A stretch of 64,000 nt of DNA, taken from assembly GCA_025617745.1 (NCBI GenBank), contig CM046853.1:29515822-29579821 (forward strand), given 5' to 3'. The notes under the pieces are model-generated. The model did not search any database, was not told the origin of the DNA, and was given only the letters and a program-made list of their open reading frames with translations. A program made the position numbers and the translations under genes. This DNA comes from Heliocidaris erythrogramma. Lineage: Eukaryota > Echinodermata > Echinoidea > Camarodonta > Echinometridae. Positions 1-10,600 of this stretch are shown one piece after another (positions within the stretch are counted from its first letter, which is position 1; each line of letters starts with the position of its first letter).

Positions 1-455
1 GATGACGTCATTATAGTGAAATTTTCAATTAAAGATGCCATGTCAGAATTTTCCCTATTCGCGTGTTATGTCTATGGAAGATGACTTTTTTTCGAATCAT
101 GAATCTACATGACATTGTTCTCTGAGCTGTATCTCAGTTGTTTTAGGTCTATTTTCTTCCAGATTTTAGTATGTTATAGCTGAGACTATAAGCTTTTATA
201 AGTGTGGTCTCCAAATTTTGATCAGATGTCGGGATCATGCCCAATTTTTCACTACAAAATGGGATTTGAGAATCCCGTTTTTTGTTTACGTGTTATCTCT
301 ATGGGAAATGTTTTGGTATATTGGTCAAAGCACTTGCCTCTCACTCCGGTGACCCAGGTTCGATCCCCTGTGGGTCCATTAAAATTTTTTTTTTTGCTTT
401 TTGCCTTTCATTTTACCATCTTGTTCGACTATTATAACATAAGCAATCACAAACC
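1..455 (-). repeat. Inverted partial copy of the 2.16-kb unit
   Basis: This segment is the reverse complement of about 1249-1704, including the tRNA-like module and the TGACGTCA site at positions 3-10. It joins the left end of the composite element abruptly at about 456-459. The array therefore continues leftwards out of the window in the opposite orientation. Confidence 0.85.
308..395 (+). ncRNA. tRNA-like Pol III module, copy 0
   Basis: A-box-like TGGTATATTGG (314-324) is followed by B-box GGTTCGATCCC (357-367) and then a T run (about 385-395) that could act as a Pol III terminator. There is no 5' acceptor strand to pair with GGGTCCA, so it is tRNA-derived rather than a tRNA gene. Confidence 0.6.
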
Positions 456-649
456 AAACTAGAATTTAATTCGTCATGAGGACGAATTAGGTGGTCTGTC
501 TTTCAATTGGTATGATCATGATTGTAATCAGGATGATCATAATAATGGGGAAATACTAAACTGAAGATAGGAAGTCAAGAATGCCACGCATGGAGATGCT
601 TCTAGAGGACAGGAATGTAGAAAATGTGTGGAACGGTCATTGGAAGATG

Positions 650-1105
650 TGATAATATTTGTGCAAGATAACAATCATGATAATGGTGATGATTATCATG
701 ATGAAGGTGATATAATGATGGTGATGACAATAATAATAGCAATGATGATCATGACGGTGTTGATATTGTATCATCATCATCATGAATATCATCATGACAG
801 TGATGATGATAATGATGTTGAAGATAATCATGATGATGATCATTATATCATCATGGCAGTGCTGATGATAATGATGTTGATAATCATCATCATCATCATC
901 ATCATGAATATCATCATGACAGTGATGATAATGAAGTTGATGATAATCATCAGCATCATCATGAATATCATGACAGTGATGATGATAATGATGTTGAGGA
1001 TAATCATCATGATGAATATCGTGACAGTGATGATGATAATGATGTTGATGATAATCATGATCATCATCATGATTATCATCAACATCATTATCATTTTGAG
1101 AAATT
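650..1105. repeat. GAT/ATC trinucleotide-rich tract (copy 1)
   Basis: Interrupted GAT and ATC triplets alternate along one strand, so the tract is partly self-complementary. Open frames across it on both strands read Asp/His/Ile/Met repeats, which follows from stop-free triplets. Equivalent tracts lie at 2806-3260, 4970-5090 and, inverted, 7078-7392. Confidence 0.9.
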
Positions 1106-1308
1106 GTGATATCAAATAGGACTAATGATATTGCAGGATAGCTTTAATACACTTCAGGGAATCAGATTTTCCATAGGGATATACATAAACTACTGCACAC
1201 TACTTTCTAATAGACATAACATGCAAAATAAGACATTTTATTACTTTGTTTGTGATTGCTTATATTATAATAGTCGAATAAGATGGTAAAATGAAAGGCA
1301 AAAAGAAG

Positions 1309-1399
1309 CAAAAAAAAAAAAAATTTTAATGGACCCACCGGGGATCGAACCTGGGTCACCGGAATGAGAGGCAAGTGCTTTGACCAATATACCAAAACA
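1309..1399 (-). ncRNA. tRNA-like Pol III module, copy 1
   Basis: It has the same layout as copy 0 on the opposite strand. The B box lies at about 1341-1351, the A-box-like sequence at about 1384-1395 and the T run on the - strand at 1309-1324. The anticodon-arm region is degenerate. Confidence 0.6.
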
Positions 1400-2614
1400 T
1401 TTCCCATAGAGATAACACGTAAACGAAAAACGGGATCTGAAATTCCATTTTGTAGTGAAAAATTGGGCATGATCCCGACATCTGATCAAAAATTGGAGAC
1501 CACACTTATAAAAGCTTATAGTCTCAGCTATAACATACTAAAATCTGGAAGAAAATAGACCAAAAACAACTGAAATACAGCTCAGAGAACAATGTCATGT
1601 AGATTCATGATTCGAAAAAAAATCATCTTCCATAGACATAACACGCAAATAGGGAAAATTCTGACATGGCATCTTTAATTGAAAATTTCACTGTGATGAC
1701 GTCATCAAAATGAAAAACCGTGATAATTGATCTTGTAGAGAATTGTCTCAGCTATGACATAGCAAAATCTGGGCGAAAAACGACTAATAATTACGAATCT
1801 AGAGCCAAATTTGCATAAATGTGATGACGTCAAAACATGAAAATTGGAAATTTTGACTTCTGGCGCCATTTTGATGACGTCATAATATTTATAAGGGTGA
1901 AATGATACATGAAATGAAATCTATGATTCATACCCTACCTGATGATGAAAAAAAATTGGGTGTTTAAGGACTATTTAAAGAGCTAGAGTTAATTTTGTAG
2001 AGGCATGTTTTTGAACGTTTTTACGTTATTTTCGCCATAGATGCGTGCATCGATTTTGAACTTTGACGCGCCCGTACGACCTTATTATTGATTGAAATTG
2101 ATTCCCAGTTGATGGAAATGATGAAGAAAAGTGTCAGGATTGCAAATCAATCGAAAAAAACAGCGTTTTAACGTTATTTACGACTTGCGCGCGCGTAAAA
2201 CGCGCGCGCGGACGCTTACGCACGGACATTTTTAAAATGCTCAAAATGACCTGAAACGTGTGCAGACTTGATCCTACGTGATTTTGAGCATTTTTAAATT
2301 TTGACGCGCGCGTACGCACACGTGCTGACCTCTAGATGACCTGTGAGGACATGACTTGATGACCCGTCATGTGAAGTTTATGTGATGTGAATATAGTTGA
2401 TTGTTGATGATCGATTATGAAGATATAATCGATCTTGTAAATTTACAAAATGGCGTCTTGATGACGTCACGATGACCTGATGACCTTCAAAAGCTTAGTT
2501 GACCATGTCCATGATTGACCTCATACATGACATGAAACTCGATGATAGTGACCTGACCGATTTTGAGATTTGGTGGGAACAAAAATTTGTAATAAAAAGA
2601 AGAAATAATAAAAA

Positions 2615-4775
2615 CTAGAATTTAATTCGTCATGAGGACGAATTAGGTGGTCTGTCTTTCATTTGGTATGATCATGATTGTAATCAGGATGATCATAATA
2701 ATGGGGAAATACTAAACTGAAGATAGGAAGTCAAGAATGCCACGCATGGAGATGCTTCTTGAGGACAGGAATGTAGAAAATGTGTGGAACGGTCATTGGA
2801 AGATGTGATAATATTTGTGCAAGATAACAATCATGATAATGGTGATGATTATCATGATGAAGGTGATATAATGATGGTGATGACAATAATAATAGCAATG
2901 ATGATCATGACGGTGATGATATTATATCATCATCATCATCATGAATATCATCATGACAGTGATGATGATAATGATGTTGAAGATAATCATGATGATGATC
3001 ATTATATCATCATGACAGTGCTGATAATGATGTTGATAATTATCATCATCATCATCATCATGAATATCATCATGACAGTGATGATAATGAAGTTGATGAT
3101 AATCATCAGCATCATCATGAATATCATGACAGTGATGATGATAATGATGTTGAGGATAATCATCATCATGAATATCGTGACAGTGATGATGATAATGATG
3201 TTGATGATAATCATGATCATCATCATGATTATCATCAACATCATTATCATTTTGAGAAATTGTGATATCAAATAGGACTAATGATATTGCAGGATAGCTT
3301 TAATACACTTCAGGGAATCAGATTTTCCATAGGGTTACACATAAACTACTGCACACTACTTTCTAATAGACATAACATGCAAAATAAGACATTTTATTAC
3401 TTTGTTTGTGATTACTTATGTTATAATAGTCGAATAAGATGGTAAAATGAAAGGCAAAAAGAAGCAAAAAAAAAAAAAAATTTAATGGACCCACCGGGGA
3501 TCGAACCTGGGTCACCGGAATGAGAGGCAAGTGCTTTGACCAATATACCAAAACATTTCCCATAGAGATAACACGCAAACGAAAAACGGGATTCTGAAAT
3601 TCCATTTTGTAGTGAAAAATTGGGCATGATCCCTACATCTGATCAAAAATTGGAGACCACACTTGTAAAAGCTTATAGTCTCAGCTATAACATACTAAAA
3701 TCTGGAAGAAAATAGACCAAAAACAACTGAGATACAGCTCAGAGAACAATGTCATGTAGATTCATGATTCGAAAAAAAATCATCTTCCATAGACATAACA
3801 CGCAAATAGGGAAAATTCTGACATGGCATCTTTAATTGAAAATTTCACTGTGATGACGTCATCAAAATGAAAAACCGTGATGATTGATCTGATAGAAAAT
3901 TGTCTCAGCTTTGACATAGCAAAATCTGGGCGAAAAACGACTAATAATTACGAATCTAGAGCCAAATTTGCATAAATGTGACGACGTCAAAACATGAAAA
4001 TTGGTAATTTTGACTTCTGGCGCCATTTTGATGATGTCATAATGTTTATAAGGGTCAAATGATACATGAAATGAAATCTATGATTCATACCCTACGTGAT
4101 GATGACAAAAAAATTGGGGGTTTGTGGACTATTTAAAGAGCTAGAGTTAATTTTGTAGAGGCATGTTTTTGCACGTTTTGACGTTATTTTCGCCATAGAC
4201 GTGCGCACGGATTTTGAACTTTGACGCGCCCGTACGACCTTATTATTGATTGAAATTGATTCCAAGTTGATGGAAATGATGAAGAAGAGTGTCAGGATTG
4301 CAAATCAATCGAATAAACAGCGATTTAACGTTATTTACGACTTGTGCGCGCGTAAAATGCGCGCGTGGACGCTTACGTACGGATATTTTTGAAATGCTCA
4401 AAATGACCTGAAACGTGTGCAGACTTGATCCTATGTGATTTTGAGCATTTTTAAATTTTGACGCGCGCGTACGCGCACGTCCTGACCTCTAGATGACCTG
4501 TGAGGACATGACTTGATGACCCGTCATGTGAAGTTTATGTGATGTGAATATAGTTGATTTTTGATGATCGATTATGAAGATATAACCGATCTTGTAAATT
4601 TACAAAATGGCGTCTTGATGACGTCACGATGACCTGATGACCTCCAAAATGTTAATGGATCATGTCCATAATTGACGTCATACATGACATGAAACTCGAT
4701 GATATTGACCTGGCCGATTTTGAGATTTGGTGGGTACAAAAATTTGTTATAAAAAGAAGAAATAAAGAAAAATAA
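2615..4775 (+). repeat. 2.16-kb unit, copy 2
   Basis: It is nearly identical to copy 1 over its full length, with small indels in the GAT tract and point changes such as loss of one TGACGTCA (GATGATGTCA near 4030). The high similarity suggests recent tandem duplication or homogenisation. Confidence 0.88.
3464..3555 (-). ncRNA. tRNA-like Pol III module, copy 2
   Basis: Nearly identical to copy 1, with B box, A box and a longer T run on the - strand. Confidence 0.6.
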
Positions 4776-6575
4776 CTAGAATTTAATTCGTCATGAGGAC
4801 GAATTAGGTGATCTGTCTTTCAATTTGTACGATCATGATTGTAATCAGGATGATCATAATAATTGGGAAATGGTAAACTGAAGATAGGATGTCATCAGTC
4901 AAGAATACCATGAATGGAGATGTTTCGTGAGGACAGGAATGTAGCAAAATGTGTAACGGTCATTGTAAAATGTTTATGGTGATGATAATGGTGATTATGA
5001 TGATTATAATGATAGAATGATGATGATGATGATATAATAATAGCGATGATGATCATGATGGTGATGATAATAATGATGATGATACAGGATACTTGGGAGA
5101 TTAACCATATAGCTCTAATGCAGGACAGGAAATCACAATTTCCGTAGGGTTGTACACAAACTACTGTACACTACTTTCTAATAGACATAATACGGAAAAT
5201 ATGGCAGTTTATTACATGATTTGTGATTTTTTATGTTACAATAGTCGAAGAGGATGGTAAAATGACAGGCAAAAAAAAGCAAAAAAAAAAAAAAAATTGT
5301 TATGGACCCACCGGGGATCGAACCTGGGTCACCTGCATGGGAGGCAAGTGCTTTGACCAATAGACCAAAATATTTCCCATAGAGATAACACGTAAACGAA
5401 AAACGGGATTCTCAAATCCCATTTGGTAGTTCAAAATTGGGCATGATCCCGACATCTGATCAAAAATTGGAGGGGTTACTAATAAAAGCTTATAGTCTCA
5501 GCTACAACATATTAAAATCTGGAAGGAAATAGACCAAAAATAACTGAGATACTGCTCAGAGAACGATGTCATGTAGATTCATGATTCGAAAAAAAATCAT
5601 CTTCCATAGACATAACACGCAAAAAGGGGAAATTCTGACATGTCGTTTTTAATTGAAAATTTCAATATGATTACGTCATCAAAATGGAAAACGGTGGTAA
5701 CTGATCTTGTAGAGAATTGTCTCGGCTATAACATATCAAAATCTGGGCAAAAAACGACTAATAATTACGAATCTAGAGCTAAATTTGCTTAAATGTGATG
5801 ACGGCAAAACATGAAAAATGGAAATTTTGAATTCTGGCGCCATTTTGATGATGTCATAATGTTTATAAGGGTCAAATGATACATGAAATGAAATCTGTGA
5901 TTCATACCCTACCTGATGATGACAAAAAATTGGGGGGTTTATGGACTATTTAAAGAGCTAGAGTTAATTTTGTAGAGGCATGTTTTTGCACGTTTTTACG
6001 TTATTTTCGCCATAGATGCGCGCACGAATTTTGAACTTTGACGCGCCCGTACGACCTTATTATTGATTGAAATTGATTCCAAGTTGATGGAAACGATGAA
6101 GAAAAGTGTCAGGATTGCAAATCAATCGAAAAAACAGCGTTTTAACGTTATTTACGACTTGCGCGCGCGGACACTTACGCACGGACATTTTTGAAATGCT
6201 CAAAATGACCTGAAACGTGTGCAGACTTGATCCTACGTGATTTTGAGCATTTTTAAATTTTGACGCGCGCGTACGCGCACGTCCTGACCTCTAGATGACC
6301 TGTGAGGACATGACTTGATGACCCGTCATCTGAAGTTTATGTGATGTGAATATAGTTGATTTTTTATGATCGATTATGAAGATATAATCGATCTTGTAAA
6401 TTTACAAAATGGCGTCTTGATGACGTCACGATGACCTGATGACCTCCAAAAGCTTCATGGACCATGTCCATGATCGACCTCATACATGACATGAAACTCG
6501 ATGATATTGACCAGGCCGATTTTGAGATTTGGAGGGTACAAAAATTTGTAGGAAAAAGAAGAAATATTAAAGAAG
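4776..6575 (+). repeat. 2.16-kb unit, copy 3 (short GAT tract)
   Basis: It has the same left end and same 3' half, but the GAT tract is reduced to about 120 bp (4970-5090). Its tRNA-like module is the least degenerate. At about 6560 it passes into a different short tandem repeat instead of another unit. Confidence 0.85.
5280..5375 (-). ncRNA. tRNA-Gly(CCC)-like Pol III module, copy 3
   Basis: On the - strand it reads TGGTCTATTGG (A box), then stem ACTTGC, loop CTCCCAT, stem GCAGGT. This is a paired anticodon arm with a CCC anticodon. B box GGTTCGATCCC and a T run follow. The middle and 3' parts resemble tRNA-Gly(CCC). The acceptor 5' strand is absent and the T stem has one mismatch, so it is a tRNA-derived module. 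Confidence 0.65.
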
Positions 6576-6752
6576 AAAATTCTGACAAAATTAATAGGTG
6601 ATCTGTCGATACCGACAGACCACCTAATAATAAAGAAGAAAATTCTGACAAAATTAAAAGGTGATCTGTCGATACCGACAGACCACCTAATAATAAAGAA
6701 AATCTTGACAAAATTAAAAGGAGGTCTGTCATAAATGACAGACCACCTAATA
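6564..6752. repeat. Triple about 60-bp repeat with AGGTGGTCTGTC hairpins
   Basis: Three copies carry AAATTCTGACAAAATTAA or a close variant, followed by AGGTGATCTGTCGATACC and GACAGACCACCT (the third begins AGGAGGTCTGTC). Each forms a stem of about 12 bp. The arm AGGTGGTCTGTC is the same motif found just inside both ends of the composite element. Confidence 0.8.
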
Positions 6753-7077
6753 ATAACCTGCCTTATTTTGCGTGTTATGTCTATTGGAAAGTACTGTGCA
6801 GTGGTTTATGTATAACCCTATAGAAAATCTGATTCCCTGATGTGTATTAAAGCTATCCTGCAATATCATTAGTCCTATTTGATATCACAATTTCTCAAAA
6901 TTGGCCTAGTCAATTATCTTAAAATTTTTGTCAGTCATCGGTCCTAATAAGGTCAAGTTCATCAGGTTATCGTGACGTCATCTAGGCGCCATTTCGTACA
7001 AATCTACTGATGGTCGTATCTTCATAACGAAATGTGATTTCTCGTTCATATTTGGCATGGTTAAGGTCACTGTCATT

Positions 7078-7392
7078 GCAGTCATGATCATCACCATTAT
7101 CCCCATCATTATCATCATTATCACCACCATCATTATCATCATTATCACCACCATCATTATATCATCAATCATCTTCATAATCACCAACACCATAATCATC
7201 ACCATTATCGCATCATCAATCTTCATCATTATCCCCTTCATTATCATGATTATCATCACCATCATAATCATCATTACATCATCATCATCATTATTATCAT
7301 CACCATCATTATATCATCATAATCATTATAACCATCATCATTATATCATCTTCATCATCATCACCATTATCATCATCACCATAATCTTTTTA
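7078..7392. repeat. Inverted ATC-rich tract near the right end of the composite
   Basis: This ATC/ACC tract is the reverse-complement counterpart of the GAT tracts in the units. It is followed by the inverted copy of the element's left end. It separates the array from PSAT1 exon a by about 220 bp. Confidence 0.85.
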
Positions 7393-7609
7393 CAATGACC
7401 GTTTCACACATTTTGCTACATTCCTGTCCTCAAGAAGCATCTCCATTCATGGCATTCTTGACTTCCTATCTTCAGTTTAGTATTTCCTCATTATTATGAT
7501 CATTCTGATTACGATCATGATCATACAAATTGAAAGACAGACCACCTAATTCGTCGCCATGAATTAAATCTAGTTATTATTTATATTTTTTTCTGTTTTG
7601 TTCCTTCAG

Positions 7610-7687
7610 CAATCCCACATCCTGATACATGGAACATGGATCCAGAGGCTGAATATGTATTCTACTGTGCTAATGAAACCATCAATG
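7610..7687 (+). CDS. PSAT1: PSAT1 exon a (cofactor-domain part)
   Basis: The acceptor follows TTCCTTCAG and the donor is ATG|GTAAGT. The first two bases complete a codon begun in an upstream exon outside the window. It encodes [19 protein letters not shown] followed by ANETIN, whose Thr belongs to the PLP-phosphate site. It ends in phase 1. Confidence 0.93.
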
Positions 7688-10600
7688 GTAAGTTTTTGTT
7701 TTGAATTTCTTTCTTTTATTTGGCCTAATGATGTTGAATAAACACTGGATTAAGACATTATTTGTAATCAAAAGAATAAGAGTGGCCAGTTCTCTAGGCC
7801 TTCAAGGGGATATTGTGATATTACCTTGGAGGCTATATTTATCTTGTTTCTTGCCATTTTAAAACTCATAACCATATGAGCCAATGAAAAGATGATTTTT
7901 ATTTTGGTTCAAAGGAGCCTTTGGGGATTCAAAACAGTGACACTAAAGATTTTAAATTTCCGGATGACAATTTATATCTTCAAGAGCTCTTTTAGAGCTC
8001 TCCATAGCTAATTTACCAACACCTGCTTGCTCATCCCTACCTGTCCCTAAATTATTGCATAGATAGACCTGTAGAGAGAGATTTCAGTCTGTATTTTGGT
8101 GTACACCTGACATCTGTGTGTAGATTAACATTTTTTGGTAGTAATTAGACAGTCAGTGGAAGTCATCAAGAACAAGCAAAGGTATGTATCATACCATATT
8201 TACCATTGTTTTTATGTTTGTTTTGTTATGTTCTAATTCGCAGGTGTTGAATTTCAGTATCTACCTGAGACAAATGGCATCCCACTGGTTTGTGACATGT
8301 CTTCAAATTTCCTCTCCAGGCCCGTTGACGTATCCAAGGTAATTGTTTGGAATGTCGGTATTTTTGATGTAAATTGGAGATGCATCTGCAGTGTACTGTA
8401 TTTATATATTCCTTGACAATGTATGTTATTCATTATACCCCCGCCAAACGAAGTTTGAAGGGGGTATGTAGGAATCAGTCGATGGTTGGGTGGTCGGTCG
8501 GTCCGTTGCAAATCTTGCGGATCGAACTACTTTCTCAGTTTTCGACCAAAGCTCATGAAATTTGGTACACACATTGGTCTTGGTGGGAAGATGTGCAAGA
8601 CATATTTTTCGGATGAGTCGGAATCTGCGTTGCCATGGTAACGGCATATTTATGGCAGAAAATCAAGGAAACACCTTGCGGATCGCACTACTTCCTCAGT
8701 TTTTGACCAAAAGTCATGAAATTTGGTACACACATTGGTCTTGGTGGGAAGATGTGCAAGACATATTTTTTGGATGTGTCGGAAGCTGCGTTGCCATGGA
8801 AACGGCATATCTATGGCAGTAAATCGGGGAAAAATCTTGCGGATCGAACTACTTCCTCAGTTTTCGACCAAAATTTAAGAAAGGCTGTTGTCACGCGGCG
8901 GGGGTATTAATCATCATCTTCAGTGATATTTCTAGTTTAACTAAAAATTGAAGTTTATGTTGATGTAGATTTAGCCATAATGGTGTTCTTGGACTGTCTA
9001 TAAAGAGAAATTCTCAATAAATACAGACTTCTACTTCCAATAGCCTGAAAACTAGCAGATTCTGATATTTTTCCTTTGAATACATTATTGAGAATCTCCA
9101 TATTTTCATTGCTCTACCTTCTACTAGAAATTGATGATATAAGAAGATTTGAAACACATGTATCCTTGAGATATTTTGAATTATATTAATTTATCATACT
9201 TTCTTTTGCAATTATTGAGATCTCCTTAAAATCATTGATTTGGGAAGTAACAGGATGTTCAGTGCTGGACAAGCTATATGAGTATATAAACTCCTATATC
9301 TTCACTTCTTTTTTTACAGTTTGGTCTGATCTTTGCTGGTGCCCAGAAGAACATTGGCTGTGCTGGAGTAACGGTGGTCATTGTGAGGGATGATCTGATT
9401 GGTAATGCTCTACCCGAGTGCCCCATCATCTTTGATTACAAACAACAGGCAGCAAGCAACTCTGTCTACAACACACCACCAGTATTCAGGTATGATGGAA
9501 ATTATTGTAAGGTGTCCATGAAATATATGCATTTAAAGGATTTTTACCGCCAGTTGTTATTTCGCTCTCTTTTTTCGTTCGCTACATAACTTATTCATTC
9601 GTCCCTTTTCATAATTCTGTCCTTGGAATATCTGAAAAAACCCTTTGAAGGTTAAACTTGAAACTTGATCTCAGACAGTGCCCTTGGAATACCTTTGAAG
9701 GTTAAACTTGAATCTGATCTCAGACAGTGCCCTTGAAATACCTTTGAAGGTTCAACTTGAAACTTGATCTCAGTCAGTGTACCTTTTAACCTACCACAGA
9801 CGAAGTGATGTTATGTGATGAAGGGTCACAGCTCAAATATAGTTCAAATAATATATTGAAAACTTGGGAAGTCACTTTATTGAATGCTGTAGGTTGAATT
9901 GTGAAAGAAATAGTCATTCTGCCTATCAACCAGGAGGATTTGATTTGATTTTGATATAATGTATATAGACTCCAACAACCAGTCTGAGTTATCTCCAACT
10001 TGGTTGCTGAAGCACACAACATTTCTAACATATTAAATCTGATTTTTTTTTTAAAATTCTGTACAGTATCTACATCATGGGTCTAGTATTTGACTGGATC
10101 AAGAAGAATGGTGGTGTACCACAGATGGAAGAATGGAGCATTGCCAAGTCAAATCTTGTCTTTGACACTATTGACAACTCTAATGACTTCTTCAGGTAAG
10201 AAACCTATATGAACCAGACACCACGCAGCAAGTTTTCTCTAAACCTTTTTAAGTTATAAAGGCTTGTTCACATATGTCGCTGTAAACCACAGTGCTTTTT
10301 ATGCCTCTGCCCACCAAAGGTGGTGCCGGAGGCATTATGTTTTTGGGTTGTCCGTCCATCTGTCCGTCCCCCCTTGCTCGTTCTAGCAATAACTCAAGAA
10401 CCATATGAGGCATGAACTTCAAACTTGGTGCTAGTATCCCCACATTCACACAGGGGTAAAATTCTGTAAAGCTGATTAGTTTAAAGAGCTTTAAACTAAT
10501 GAGTTTTACATATGATGTCATTCACACAAAGATTTTTTTGGTGTGATCGTTTGAGATTCACTGCTGATTGAATGCGCAGTAGGGCCATTGCCATAATAAT

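Larger units (their letters stand above)
459..2614 (+). repeat. 2.16-kb unit, copy 1
   Basis: In order: a 9-bp stem hairpin (TAATTCGTC/GACGAATTA), a GAT/ATC tract (about 650-1105), a tRNA-like module on the - strand, a region with several TGACGTCA sites, and a CpG-rich stretch around 2187-2210. The next copy begins 2156 bp downstream at the identical CTAGAATTTAATTCGTC. Confidence 0.88.
459..7573. mobile_element. Composite foldback-like repeat in a PSAT1 intron
   Basis: The left end (CTAGAATTTAATTCGTC at 459) recurs as its reverse complement at 7545-7573, ending GAATTAAATCTAG. About 190 bp of similarity runs inward on each side: AGGTGGTCTGTCTTTCAA, then the GATCATGAT-rich stretch, then GAGGACAGGAATGTAG. 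Between the ends lie three direct copies of a unit of about 2.16 kb and an inverted fragment (about 6760-7573). No transposase is visible, so it would be non-autonomous if mobile. It sits wholly inside an intron of PSAT1. Confidence 0.75.

Noticed and set aside
470..492. Hammerhead ribozyme core at the unit start (ATGAG...GACGAA)
   Set aside because: The CTGATGA and GAAA core elements and stem II are not present. The sequence is simply a 9-bp hairpin.
1925..1960. CTGATGATGAAA as a minimal hammerhead
   Set aside because: No stem II between the core words and no plausible stems I and III could be placed.
628..3275. Two 163-codon Asp/His/Ile/Met-rich open frames at the same place in units 1 and 2
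   Set aside because: The GAT/ATC tract is stop-free in several frames on both strands. The third unit lacks the frame, and the composition reflects the triplet repeat.
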